This document shows positions 11,987 to 23,771 of a stretch of DNA of 64,000 nucleotides, in pieces. This DNA comes from Jacaranda mimosifolia. Its lineage: Eukaryota > Streptophyta > Magnoliopsida > Lamiales > Bignoniaceae. The notes beneath the pieces are model-generated. The model had not been told where the DNA came from. It worked only from the letters and a program-made list of their open reading frames with translations, and made no database searches. The stretch is taken from contig CM032133.1 in assembly GCA_018894105.1 (NCBI GenBank), positions 11,546,501-11,610,500 of the forward strand. Reading direction: 5' to 3'. The first letter of the stretch is position 1; each line of letters starts with the position of its first letter. The position numbers and the translations under genes are program-made.

Positions 11987-12290
11987 ACTTGCACAAGATG
12001 GATCTACTATCCAACTTATCTCCCACTGTCCGTCTTACATAGGCAGGAGATCCCCAAATCTTCAAATATTGATAAGAGGGTGCTTTGCCATGCCATATCT
12101 CATATGGTGCCTTTGGCACCGACTTTGAAGGTACTATATTTAGTAACTTCGCTGCCGTAGTCAAGGCATATCCCCAAAAGGATATCGGTACATCGGAGAA
12201 GCTCATCATGGAACGCACCATGTCCAACAGTGTGCGGTTTCTCCTCTCGGCTACTCCATTGAGCTGGGGTGTGCCAGGGGGAGTCCATTG
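11874..12290 (-). pseudogene. Copia 1 integrase, C-terminal half
   Basis: Continues the integrase after an in-frame stop near 12290 (LKENGIL, stop, QWTPPGTPQ). Visible pieces are PISFWGYALTTAAKLLNIVP, APYEIWHGKAPSY, LKIWGSPAYVRR and FVGYPRESMGYYFYDPSEQ, all standard for plant copia integrases. The stop and the downstream frameshift make the polyprotein non-functional. The same segment is found at 59655-59950 in copia element 2. Confidence 0.88.
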
Positions 12291-13358
12291 TCAGAGAATC
12301 CCATTCTCCTTTAGATAATCCAAGAATTCAGTGCTCAAGTATTCTCCTCCTCGATCCGATCGAAGAGTTTTAATACTTAGCCCTAGTTGCTTTTCTACTT
12401 CATTTCTATACTCTTTGAACTTTTCAAAGGCTTCAGATTTGTTCTTCATAAGATAAAAGTGTCCGAAACGACTGTGATCGTCAGTAAAGGTGATGAAGTA
12501 GGAATAGCCACCTCTCCCACTAACTCTTAGTGGTCCACAAACATCTGTGTGGATCAAATCCAAAAGATTTGTGGAGCGCTCCGATTGTCCTACAAAAGGA
12601 GCTTTGGTCATTTTTCTTTTTAAACAGGACTCACAAGTTGGAAGTTCTTTAATGCCACTAACATTTAGTGTTTTGAGAGCCTCTAACTTGTTCATCCTAT
12701 TTTTGGATATATGGCCAAGTCTTGCATACCATAGCATGGCATCCTCTTGGATATCTTGCTTCATTTTATTTGATTGAATTTGCATTAGTGAAGTTTGGGA
12801 ATTAAGTATGTACAATCCATTAGACAATGTACCTTTAGCAACTAAAGAACCATTCTTTGATGCCAATGGATTCCCATTCGATATTGAAAAATCATATCCT
12901 TCATTATCTAGAATAGGAATAGAAATAATATTTTTGACAAGATTAGGTACATAGTAAACTGGATCAAGTACAATGCTTTTATTCCCTAAATCTAGCTTGA
13001 TTATTCCTTGGAATATGGCAGCAACAGTTGCTCCATTTCCCAGATGGAGGATCACATCCCCTTCACGTAGACTCCTTCTTCTTTCCATCCCCTGCAACGA
13101 ATTACAGAGGTGAGAACCGCATGCTGTATCGAATACCCATATGGAAGAATTCGTCGTTAAATGCACTTCAATGAAAAACATACCCTTCGTAAGAGTAGCA
13201 AGGTAAGCTTTACAATTTCTTCTCCAATGACCCTTTTCGCCACAGTGGAAACAGTTTGCATCTACTTTAGCCTTTTTGAGATTTCTTAGCCAGTCTTGGA
13301 AGTTTGGCCCAGTTAGCTTATTGGTTTCCAAAATAGTTGAGAGTGGATTCTTAGCCAT
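12291..13358 (-). pseudogene. Copia 1 gag (deleted), protease and integrase N-half
   Basis: A 355-aa frame. It opens with MAKNPLSTILETNKLTGPNF, a normal gag start, and after DWLRNL jumps to a zinc knuckle CFHCGEKGHWRRNC: most of gag (a couple of hundred residues in relatives) is missing without loss of frame. Then come the protease site (WVFDTACGSHLC), the integrase zinc site (WYARLGHISKNRM with CESCLKRK) and the integrase core (HTDVCGPL, TFTDDHSRFGHF, RSDRGGEYLSTEF), including both aspartates and the glutamate. The start is the gag ATG at 13358. Without gag this copy could not form particles. Confidence 0.9.
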
Positions 13359-13379
13359 TTTGATTTTGAAGATTTTGCA

Positions 13380-15341
13380 AATCTACAAAGAGGCGAAAAA
13401 AGGAAAAGAATAAGCATGCGATTGATTTGATATTGAAAACATGTTTATGGTCTTTCAAGCATGTTTTTCTCCCACTATTTTATCAAATCTTTTACCCACA
13501 AAAAGAATTCGGGAAATCATATTTCCTAGTGAGAATCAAGATCCCGAGGACTTGTAAGTGGACCCACGACTCGTGAGACATCCACAAACAATCGAAGGGT
13601 AAGCAACATTTGCTAATTGCATCTTCTGCAATTCTTGATATATTTTGCCTCACTTTTCATGTAGACCCACGACTCGTGCAACATCTACATTACTAAGTGT
13701 TAAGTCAAACCTACCAATCATGCTTCGGTTCGAGACGGGCCACACGTCATCCCACGACTCGTGTGCCAATGCTTGGGCGTTCCCCAACCAAAGTGCATCT
13801 TATGCTAAGTATGTGGACACAACTTTTCTACCATAAGTGTGACCCACGACTCGTGAGACATCACACAAATGATGCTAGCATCATCATGCCACATACTATT
13901 GTTAGAAGGCTTTGATTAATTAAAACTCCTTTTAATATGAAATCCATTTTGACTTAATATTTGAAAAATACTTAAGACTTTCTAAGTGGAGGATTTTTTT
14001 TTGCTTGCAAAGATCTCATCATTATTTTATCTTCTTATTTAGGTTCTCTATATCCTAGTCTTGCATCATATACAAAATAGGATATGGAAAGCATAAATAA
14101 GTAAATGCGCCTAGCATACATCTAGGGTGGGATGACCATGAGCCTTAACCAAGTGATGCACTTAGAGCCATAGGTGTATCACTTAGTTGATTTTAAGTGG
14201 GTTGATTAAATCTAGCTATTACATGATAGTATCCCATACATTCATGGGCCTTCATAAGGTCGTCATGCCTCCAATGGTCTCCTTTGCTCCTTGTAACAAT
14301 TACATGAGTAGGAAATCCTCACTCCTAAAGATTCTACTCTCATAACTTTTACAAGATGAATCAAGAGGCATGCAAGCCTCAATTTAATACAACCAACTTT
14401 TCAACAACTTGAAAATAAATAAAATCATATTAAAGGCTCATGATCAACCCCATTCATTCATCATCCATTCAACAATTAAATGAACAATAAATAAACAAGA
14501 ATTAACAATTAATTCTACCAATTAAATGCTCATCATATAAACAAGAAATTGGTCATGCATAACAATTATGCAACTATCTTGGAGATCAACTTTAACCAAT
14601 TTTAAAGAGCACTCAAAAATGTCAAACATAATTTTGAGACCTTGCACAACACTTGTGCATGTGTTGTGTGCAATGAAAAACAATTAGGAGCATAAAAGGA
14701 TGGACTCGGGGGCTCAAAAATCGCCCCCCACACCAGGTGCTTCTGCTGCCAGACACGGCCAGGCGCTGCCCGGGCAGCGTGCACGCATGCTGGCTAGGCA
14801 CACCTGGCAGCGTTCGGCTGCTGCTGCCACTCGGTTTTGGGGGGGCAATTCAAGCCCCATTCCTTCAACTTTCATGCACCTATCTTTCTACCATGTGTGA
14901 CCAACACATTGATACACATTTCTGCCCAAATTTCAGATTCAAAACAGTTTCAGAAATTGAGAATTAAAGTGCACAAACTTGCTCCAAAAAACTAGTCAAG
15001 GTGAGAATCATATTCTTCAAACAATCTCCAAATAAACTCCAATCCAATTGGATCCAAAAATGACCAGAACACTTTCAGCCATTCAACAACATGCTATATC
15101 AACATATAACATCAATTAATGTCAAATCAAAATTCAACATTAACTTCTGTGAATTAAAACATGCTAACTATACGAATTAACAATTAAATCACATAATAAC
15201 ATGCTTTCAATTCATCAAACACATAATCCACATGCATCTCCAATACACACACTCCAATTCATCAATGAATCAAGTATGTGGATGATTCAATCAGATCATC
15301 ACATGATCCAATTGTGCAACAAAAATCCAAATAAGTGCATG
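13380..15341 (-). other. Copia 1 untranslated leader
   Basis: About 2 kb between the primer-binding site and gag with no supported gene. It holds four copies of CACGACTCGTG, an 11-base near-palindrome within CCCACGACTCGTG, at 13565, 13668, 13753 and 13845. A GC-rich stretch lies at 14700-14850. Open frames at 14602-14967 and 13645-13915 show no family resemblance. Confidence 0.6.
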
Positions 15342-15346
15342 ATATT

Positions 15347-15359
15347 GGCTCCGATACCA
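15347..15359 (-). other. Primer-binding site of copia element 1
   Basis: Reads TGGTATCGGAGCC on the minus strand, one base different from the usual TGGTATCAGAGCC initiator-Met site, two bases after the 5' LTR end. Confidence 0.85.
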
Positions 15360-15361
15360 CT

Positions 15362-16613
15362 TGAAAGTTCTATGGCCGAGATAAGCCAAACAAATTCAAA
15401 ATTAAATAGCAAATCTCAAACCAAAGAAACATCCCCAGGCATATATCATACAACATAAATGGATTAATCAGAGGATACCAACCTGAATCGCTCAAAATCC
15501 AAGGAGATGATGGATGATTCTTCCTATCACAGATTTCCGGCAGTTTCTGGCACAGCGGAGAAAAAGGAGAATATCTTCCAATTCCGATCTCCAAATGAAA
15601 TGAGGAAAAATTATCCAGAAAGCTAACTCAAATTCAGATCTTCTGTGAAAACATTGGCTCAAATCTCTATTGGATCGCTCTAGGAGAAAATCGGGAAGTG
15701 GACTGTTCTGCAGAAATTGAGTGGCCTCACTTGTCGTCACCTCCAATGCAAGTCCACACACCTTAAATCAATCCTAGAATGTCCCATGCTCTGGAGCAGA
15801 TCTTCCAAGATATTTGTCGGCTCCCTAATAGCCTCGATTCTATGCTTCTATTCTAAATGTTCAATTCCGATGTATGACCTTATCTTTTGGAAAACTCTTT
15901 TCCCAAACTGTCATACCACCTTGCGCAAGGATTTCTAGAATATGATCATTATAGAATGCATAGGAGATGTACTCGCCCTTCACAAAAGTAAGGAGTCGGA
16001 TTCCATCTTGGATCTCATAAACCTCCATGCCAAGTAGCTCATATCCAATCATACCCCGAACAGCCCGCTGGGTGACCAGGGATAAGTCAAAGCATGAGGA
16101 CCGGACACAAGGTTACAATGGATCCTCAGGTCAAAGGACTAATTTATATGCACTAGCGTAAGCAGGAGAGCTTGCCACTACCGACTTGCCACTACGGCTA
16201 CCTAGTGGAGTCTCCGGTGGGTCTTCAGTGCCTTGTTCTCTAACAAGCACCCACTAACATGCACCCGTATCATATGTAGTTGCTCATGGAACGGAGCAAT
16301 ATCCAACTCTTTAGATTTATGCATTGTTAGTGCAAGTCTGTCCAGATCTTAGATGTCCCGTCTCATAAGATCCTATGACTTGGAATATTTAAGATCACGA
16401 CCGTGTAAGATTTATTCCATGATCACCACCCAGTGAACTGACTAAGTCCCGTAGTCATGTGTGATCTAAGGACTTCATCCAAATGCCAGTGAAGTAATAT
16501 AATGCATAAGATGAATGTGGCCATATGTAAGATATCATTCAATCAAGATTATCTCTTTAGAAAATAGTTTTACAAAGCTAAAATCATTGGCTTGCCGGGC
16601 ACTATTTCTAACA
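15362..16613 (-). repeat. 5' LTR of copia element 1, internally deleted
   Basis: 1252 bp; same ends as 7878-10110. Sequence equivalent to about 8325-9302 is missing: after CTGGAGCAGATCT the copy continues at AGATATTTGTCGGC. The lost part would include several hundred bases of the LTR's central region. Since the two LTRs are identical at insertion, the deletion came later. Confidence 0.9.
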
Positions 16614-17719
16614 GTTAGCTTAATCGTACCTGTTAATCATTATCATAATGCCTTGTCGGCATTTATGTATTGCTATGAGACGTTAATCTCTCTGTGTGCA
16701 TAGGATAAGCTGTAAGCCTGGGACATTAATCCCTACGAGATGCCTGGAATAAGCCGTAAGCCCTAAACTTGTGAATAAGTAATAGAACGTTAATCCCTAC
16801 TGAGTGCATAGGATAAGCCGTAAGCACTGGAACGTTAATCCTTGCTAGGTGCGTAGGATAAGCCATAAGCCCAAAACTCATGATATTAGGAAAATTTGAT
16901 GGGCGTGTTCTGTTTTGTATTCTGACTACATTCTGATTGTTTGTATTTCGCTCATGGAGCAACAAGGTTGTGAAAGTTTCTTGGTCTAGATCGGGTTGTT
17001 GTCCAGGTCGGATGAGCTGTTTGCATTTCCTCCCGAATTGTGATTGGTTGAGACGCTCTATACCTCCCAAGCAGAATTAGTTGAGAAGATACCAGGCCTT
17101 TCGAGCTGACTGTCATGATCCCGAGCTAGTATCCACTTGAAGTCTTGAATCTATTAATGCTTGTTTATCAAACTTGTTATTGTCTGTTTCTTGATACATT
17201 CCTATATTGAATGTCAATTTATGATCTATTGATTTGTTTCTTCCTTGACAGATCCCTATTGTTCTTGGGTTTATCCCTCACTAAGTTTTTGAACTTACCC
17301 CCATATTTCTTTATCTTTCTCAAATAGGGTTAAGTGATGAGCTTGAACTCTGGGCTTAGATGGGTGAACACCTTTTGTAATAGAAAATGATTGTATACGC
17401 ATATGGGTTCCTTTGGACATGTATACCCTAGAGGTGTTGTGATATGTTATGTTGAATTAAATATCTGCGGTACGCATAAGGTATGTTGAATGCTATGGGA
17501 CCACTAATGGTATATATTTAATTCCTATGTTGTATGTTACGGAATCATCTAAGGCTTGTAGTCAAAGTTTGTGGAGGTTTGCTTAAGTTGAAATCCGCCG
17601 CTATTTCTGATAAGTTTGAAAAATTTTGCTATGGGTCTATTAATAGTGTATGGGTTCAGATTTAAGTCTAGACTGAATGGCGTCTCAACTTACGTGTTAT
17701 CCCTAGTGTGGGCGTTGCA

Positions 17720-19406
17720 GATGGTATCAGAGCCTAAGTTTTGATGACCTAGGTTATCGTAGGAATGATTGTTGTGACTGAACCTGATTGGCTTGCTGGA
17801 GACATAATTTGAATTTGGAATTATTTAGGGTATAAACACTTTAGTTAAAGGATACCTAAGCTATGTAGGGATATGATTCTTGGAATGTGGATCTTGGGTA
17901 GGGAAATATGAAGTTTGATTGTAGAATTGAATAAGACATGAACTTTTAGGATAAGGCTTGATATTAAGGAAGTGAAGGGTTATGACTGAGGTGGCCAACC
18001 AGTGTATAACCTCTTAATTTTGGTATGCCAGGCATATGAACGTATAACTAAAGAAAATGAATCAATGGATGAGGATAGTGTGGAAGATTTGAAGAACGAG
18101 AATAAGGTCCTAAAGGAGGAAAAGGAAAACCTTCTAAGACAGTGCTAAGGTCTTGAGGAGAAGCTGTATGATATACATGAGGCTTTAAAAGATAGAAGAC
18201 TGGAGTCAAGTCATTTAAAATTAGTACTTGGGGTAAGGAGTTATATGCCAAGCATATTAATGAAGAGTGTAGAGAAATAGGAGATTGAATGTTGGAAGAA
18301 ACAAGGTAAGAGTATAAGTTGCGGTAGCGACTAATGCTTCTTGAAGAATTGCCCAAGAAGAAAAGGCCCAACCCCTGTAGGGAAAGGAAAGTAGGTAACA
18401 GGAGCTCAGAATACCCGAAAGTATTCCCAAAAAGAAGAGAGCTCATTACCCCCTACCTCATGTAGAAGAATTATTTGACCTTATGCGGAGAAAAGAATCT
18501 TCTCAAAGCTAGAATTGAAGTAAGAGTACTACAAGTTGAAGGCCAGAAAACACCACGCAAAGTACTTACACATGATTCTCAGAACCTGAGAGAGAGCATT
18601 AGTTGAATGTAAAATTTGTAAGTGCAAATACCAGATAAAGAATGTGACGTTTCTTGGGCATATCATATCCCAAGATGGGAGATTGCAGGTAGAGGATTGA
18701 TCCTTCTAAGATAGAGATGGTAGTCAACTGGAAAAGACCAAAAAATGTGATAGAAGTTCATAGTTTTCTGTGTCTTGTCAGCTATTGATGAAGATTGTGC
18801 AGAACGTTTCTAATTAGCGGACATATTTACTAAATTAACTCAGAATGATCAACCATTTGACCAAAATGAGAATCTGAATATAAGACAATGCTGATAGATG
18901 GAAATTCTAGAAGATTATGATTTTTCCATCACTTATCACTCAAAAAGGCAAGTGTAATAGCCAATGCCTGAAGCAGAAGGGCTGGGATAGCTCACCTATT
19001 GGCATCAGAAACACCAAAAAGCCTAATAATGGGAGCTAAAATTAATACAGCAAAGTGGGATTGCAGAGATAAATGCAGTCCAAATTACATGATGAAATAC
19101 GACGAACCCCAGGCCTATATACATGGATAATGAAATAGAAAGAAAGATTGGAAGTTCTGGAGAGTCTGAGATTAAGAAATATGTGTGCCGAAAGAAGAAG
19201 AATAGAGGTTGTTAGATAAGGCACACAAGTCAAGATATACTATACATTAGAGAGGCATGAAGATGTACCGGACTTGAAGAAGTAATCCTCATGGAATTTA
19301 ATGAAGAGATGATATAGATCAACTGACCGAATCTACTTATTTTTTACTAGTCGGAATAGTACTCCAATGAAAATCTGGGGACTAGATTCTTTTAAGGGGG
19401 GTGGTC
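17720..19406 (+). pseudogene. Gypsy element 2 internal region: gag-pol remnants
   Basis: Primer-binding site TGGTATCAGAGCC at 17722-17734. A coiled-coil-like gag stretch at 18030-18240 (SVEDLKNENKVLKEEKENLL). A decayed zinc-knuckle-like piece near 18318-18360 (CGS.., FLKNCPRR). A short gypsy RT segment at 18640-18790 (VTFLGHIISQDG, KIEMVVNWKRP, VIEVHSFL). An RNase H end at 18890-18960 (MEILEDYDFSITYHSK). Stops and frameshifts are frequent and protease, most of RT and integrase are gone, so it is non-autonomous. A purine tract, AAGGGGGGTGG, lies just before the 3' LTR. Confidence 0.75.
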
Positions 19407-22400
19407 TGTAACACCCCTAAAATTTGGTATTTTTGAAAAACAAGGATTTAGAAATCAAGAAATTAGTTGATTAGATTTTAGGGCTCGAAAAATTAACAAA
19501 AGGATCTGATTGTAAGAATTTTGGAAGTTTTGGGGTTAAAGTACAAGTAGGCAAGACTTGATTGGATCATATTTTCAAAGTTTTGGGGTTGCATGGCTAA
19601 TATTTTGGGTCAAATGGGTCAAAGTGAGGCACTTACTTAGTTAGAGGCTGAATTGATGTTGGTGGAAACCTTGGAGGGCCTAATTGAAACTGACCATAAA
19701 ATTTGGGGGTTAATCTGTGAATAACAAAAATTCAATTCTATAAATGGTGGATTTGCAATTTCATCCCCCATTTCCATCTTCTTCTCCACCATGACCACTA
19801 TTCCCTCCTCCGACGAGCTTCTTCCTTCAGCAGCCAAACCTTGGCAAATTTGGTACCATTCTCTTCCTTTCTTTGCGTAGAACATGATATACCAATTTCT
19901 TCCCAAATCCATCAGTAGAACGACTGAAAATTGAGCTAAAACATTCAGCCCAGGTGGAGGTGATGGGTTTCCACTTTTCGGTGACTTCTAAAGGTAAGCA
20001 AGGGATGTAATCTGATGGGCTCAGCTCAAGGATCATGTGGGTAGCTTCAGCTTCTCAAACGGACCACCATCGACGATGGAATTGGAAGAAAACCGCATGG
20101 CGGTGAGCGGTGGCACTAGAGGATTGAGGCTAAAATTGGGCTTCAACTCGACAAAGTTTGGTAAAATTGACTTGGGGGTTTGCTTAGTTGAGCTAAAATG
20201 CACATTTTGGTGGAGGTTTTGGCTTTTTCCACCGACGAAAGACGGCGGCGTGGCGGCAGAGCTTGGATTGATTCTTTATCTCATCACGAGGATCGTGATG
20301 GTATTTTTGGTTTGTGATTTTGGCACTTCTATAGTCGAATCGTGGGTAAAGGAGTTGGAATGGAATTATGTTTATAAGTATACATATATTGTACTGTTAT
20401 TTCCATAAATCTTGTATTATGCAAGAATGAGGATTTGAGATATGTTTGATACATATATTCCCTTGCATGGATCATAATAAAGCTTAGTGAACTCGAATTT
20501 GTATATCATGTGATAATTTTAGGATTAATTAAGTTAATTGATGGATTTAAACCTTAGTTTTGTGAATTTAGGACTTAAGTGACAATAATTGGACTATTAT
20601 TGCTGATTTGGGATAATGATAAGAGGTTAATTATATAAATAAGGACCTGATTATGCCCTTTTGTTAGTACTAATGTTAACCTCATAAATATTCCCGTATA
20701 GCGACATAATTAGCTATACCATAATGATAGTACTGATCGAACCTTAAAACTACCATATTAGTGAATAGCTGTCGATTTTAGACTATTAATCGAAAGATTG
20801 TAATTATTGGAGATTATTAAAAATTATTAGAGTTGAATAGGGATTTTGAATGTGAATCTACTCTTTTGGCTAGGTGACAAAGAAGTGGGTCCCACAGACC
20901 AACAGATTGTTGATTGTGGATTGTATTTTCTGAGACTACGAAGGTGAGGGTCTGCCATTCTAGCCTTGATTATACCTATTTGTTCTTGTGGAATAACCCC
21001 TGTGAGGATTCAACATGTTGTGTACGATACTTCCTCTTGATTGTTGAGATCATACTTGCTTGAGTACTTGTCTTGTTATCAAAATTGTACTTGCTTGTGA
21101 TTTGACTCGTTATCTATTAATTGACATGTGTACCCATGTGAGGGTTGTTTCTTATTTATACTCTGCTATGAGTTCGTACTTGTTCGTTCTGGCACTTAGA
21201 ACTTCCAATTGTTACATGTTATCATACTTGTTCCTGATCAGTACTTGTTATGGTCTTGATATTCGTATCATTCTATATTGCCGGCACACTTGCTTGTTCG
21301 TACATATTATATGGCCACGTTGGCTTAATCGTACTTGTTAATTGTTATCATATTGCCTTGTTGGCATTTATGTATTGTTATGAGGCGTTAATCCCTATTG
21401 TGTGCATGGGATAAGCCATATGTTAATCCCTACTGTGTGCTTAGGATAAGCCGTCAGCTTGGGACGTTAATCCTTGTGAGATGCGTGGGATAAGCCATAA
21501 GCCCTAAACTTTTGAATAAGTAATGGGATGTTAATCCCTATTGAGTGTATGGGATAAGCCGTAAGCCCTAGGACGTTAATCCCTGCTAGGTGCGTGGGAT
21601 AAGTCATATGCCCAAAACTCGTGATATAAGGAAAATTTGATAGGCGTGTTCTATTTCGTATTCTAACTATATTCTGATTGTTTGTATTCCGCTCATGGAG
21701 CAATAAGGTTGTGAAAGTTTCTAGGTCTAGATTAAGTTTTTGTCTAGGCCGGATAAGCCGTCTGCCTCCCAAACTGTGATTGGTTGAGATGCTCTACACC
21801 TCTCGAGCATAATCGGTTGAGACGATACCGAGCCTTTTGGGCTGATAGTCACAACCCCGAGCTAGTACCTACTTGAAGTCTTGAATCTATTAATGTCTAT
21901 TTATCATACTTGTTATTGCCTTTTTCTTGATACGTTTCTATACTGAATGTTAATTTACGATCTATTGGGTTGTTTCTTCCTTAACAGATCCCTATTGTTC
22001 TTGGGTTTATCCGTCACTAAGTATTTAGACTTTCCCCTATATTTCTTTGACTTTCTTAGACAGGGTTAAGTGATGAGCTTGAACTTCGGGCTTGGATGGG
22101 CGAACACCTTTTGTAATAGAAAACGATTGTATATGCTTATGGGTTTCTTTGGACATGCTGTATACTCTAGAGATGTTGTGATATGTTAGGTTAAATTAAA
22201 TATCTAAGGTATGTATAAGGTATGTTGAATGCTATGGGACCATTGATGGTATATATTTAATACCTATGTTGTATGTTATGGAGTTATCTAAGGCTAGTTA
22301 ATGTTTGTAGAGGTTTGCTTAAGATGAAATTCGCTGCTATTTTTGATAAGTTTGAAAAGTTTTGCTATGGGTCTATTGAATGTTTATGGGTTCAGATTTA

Positions 22401-22455
22401 AGTTTGGACTGAGTGGCGCCTCGGCTTATGTGCTATCCCTAGTAAGGGTGTTACA
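19407..22455 (+). repeat. 3' LTR of gypsy element 2
   Basis: 3049 bp, TGTAACACCCC... to ...GTGTTACA. It is the fuller of the two LTRs and includes about 495 bp (20027-20523) lost from the 5' copy. A block at 21380-21610 repeats a GTTAATCCCTACTG..GATAAGCC phrase several times, as in the 5' LTR. The 123-aa and 93-aa frames inside it (20037-20408, 21060-21341) are LTR sequence without family resemblance. Confidence 0.9.
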
Positions 22456-23045
22456 ATTAATTTGAAAAAATAATTACGTAGAGGTGGATATGAGCAAACA
22501 TGTAAATAAAATTACATATTAATAATAAAAAGAAATAAACAAGTTTATAAAATTAAATAAAAAACTTTGTAATAAACATCTAAATATACCCAATGATAAA
22601 TCGGTTGTTCACTTAAGTGATCTAAATCGGTCACGGATTGAGGTGCGGCGATGGATGCGGTTTCAAGCGATTCTTATTTTATAAATTTATAAATTGCATT
22701 TCCTATTTTAACTCTTAATTTATAATTTTTATAAATTTTTAATTTAAAATTTGTAAATTATAAATTCCTAATTTATAAAATATAAATCTATAATTTTTCT
22801 AAATTAATAATTAATAATTTATAATTCAAATTAAAAAAAATTATAGGCTAAACGACCTAGCCCGATAGCTAGGCCAACCTGCGGTCCTTCAGGTTCCTGG
22901 GCCGAGCTGGTCTTGGGCTACAAAATTTCTGCTCAGGATGGACTTACATGTGAGTTAGTCTAGCTCAATCCATATTAAAGAATTAAACGAGCCAAGCTAA
23001 GGCAATTTTTTGAGTGGCTTAGCCCGGCCCGTTTTTACGCCTCTA

Positions 23046-23771
23046 ATTATTAATTGACTATGGTATTGTGGTTCTTTTGCAATATTGTTGCATATTTCTA
23101 ATTGAAACATAAAAAGTTGAGTTTGCAGAATATACACCCTAGATTGCTTTAATTTTGAGAAATTGAAGTTAAGGTTATTGAGTTATTCAATTTGGGGGTT
23201 TTCGACCTAGGCTTTCAAATTCCAAATTGCAATTGCATAAGCTAAATAGGCTATTTTTAGTTGTTGTTTGGAGTTGAATGTACATTAATTAGGTGAGAAT
23301 TGAATCATAATCGGTCTTCTATTAGGATTGACCAAATTCTTTGCATACTTTTTGTTTTGTCATTTTTATTCACTATTTGTGTTTTCTTTCTTTCTTTTAG
23401 CCTCATCTGCATCTGTTCACATTAGATAAGTAACATATTGCATTCTTGTTACTTAGTTTGCATAAAAATCACATGATACACATCCTTTCTCGTGTGTCAT
23501 CGCATCATTTTCCTTGCTGGTCATATTTACTTTGCCGCTAGACTTTGTGCTTTTTTTTCTTTGTTTGGTTTTCATTACTACTCCTATATAAATACTACTT
23601 GTGAATTTGCTTTGAATTGAATTAGTTTGATTTCTGAAGTGCAACATTTACTGTGGTTAAGAGAGGTAAAAAGCATAAATAGGTGATCACATAAAGAGGG
23701 CAAAAGCCAGAATTGAGTGCAAACATGAGGTTTCTCATCTGCTTGAGTGAAACACGTGAGGGAGTGTTCTT
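23046..23771 (+). other. Leader of the outer gypsy, continued
   Basis: No gene seen. This lies between the hAT-like element and gag, and continues the leader that began at 5856. The GAGTGAAACACGTGAGGG phrase at 23744-23761, just ahead of gag, is of a kind seen in leaders of this gypsy type. Low-complexity T-rich runs are frequent. Confidence 0.5.

Larger units (their letters stand above)
7878..16613 (-). mobile_element. Ty1/copia element 1 (Angela-like), complete ends
   Basis: An 8736-bp element with perfect target duplication GTTAG (7873-7877 and 16614-16618). 3' LTR 7878-10110, polypurine tract, minus-strand gag-pol remnant 10140-13358, leader, primer-binding site 15347-15359, 5' LTR 15362-16613. 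The domain order is protease, integrase, reverse transcriptase, RNase H, as in copia. RNase H and downstream sequence (TEAEYITASEAAKEGVW, AEEPRSHQ) resemble BARE-1/Angela, and the long LTRs fit that clade. It is the youngest layer of this nest. Confidence 0.93.
6433..17719 (+). repeat. 5' LTR of gypsy element 2, split by copia
   Basis: Two parts, 6433-7877 and 16614-17719, join into one LTR of about 2.55 kb when the copia and one copy of its duplication are removed: ...CATGTTAG + CTTAATCGTACC matches CACGTTGGCTTAATCG at 21305-21325 in the other LTR. Relative to the 3' LTR it lacks about 495 bp around 7047 (corresponding to about 20027-20523). It ends GTTGCA, next to the primer-binding site. 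The part at 16690-16870 carries several repeats of a GATAAGCCGTAAGC phrase. Confidence 0.85.
6433..22455 (+). mobile_element. Ty3/gypsy element 2, nested, degenerate
   Basis: Bounded by TGTAACACC... at 6433 and ...GGTGTTACA at 22455, with a perfect 5-bp target duplication ATTAA (6428-6432 and 22456-22460). The LTRs are 6433-17719 (interrupted by a copia) and 19407-22455. The internal region is only about 1.7 kb, so most of gag-pol is deleted. It inserted into the hAT-like element. Family assignment rests on a reverse transcriptase fragment followed by RNase H in the internal region. Confidence 0.9.
5948..23045. mobile_element. hAT-like non-autonomous element (interrupted)
   Basis: The left end TAGGAGTGTAAAATGGGC and the right end ...GCCCGTTTTTACGCCTCTA are imperfect inverted repeats with the GGGCCGGGCTAAGC-type extension common in plant hAT elements. 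Removing the inserted gypsy leaves about 1.06 kb with no transposase, so it is non-autonomous. It lies in the leader of the outer gypsy. The expected 8-bp duplication is poor: ATCGTGAA on the left against ATTATTAA on the right, 5 of 8 matching, so the exact ends are provisional. Confidence 0.6.

Noticed and set aside
14602..14967. Frames in the GC-rich part of the copia leader
   Set aside because: No family resemblance and located in an untranslated leader.
18048..18446. A 132-aa minus-strand frame
   Set aside because: Complement of the degenerate gypsy 2 gag region; the plus strand shows the coiled-coil and zinc-knuckle-like remains.
20037..20408. A 123-aa frame that could be taken as a small gene
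   Set aside because: It lies wholly inside the 3' LTR of gypsy 2, has no known domain, and has no counterpart in the other LTR because of the deletion there.
5940..23053. An 8-bp target duplication for the outer hAT-like element
   Set aside because: ATCGTGAA and ATTATTAA match at only five of eight bases, so I did not claim it.
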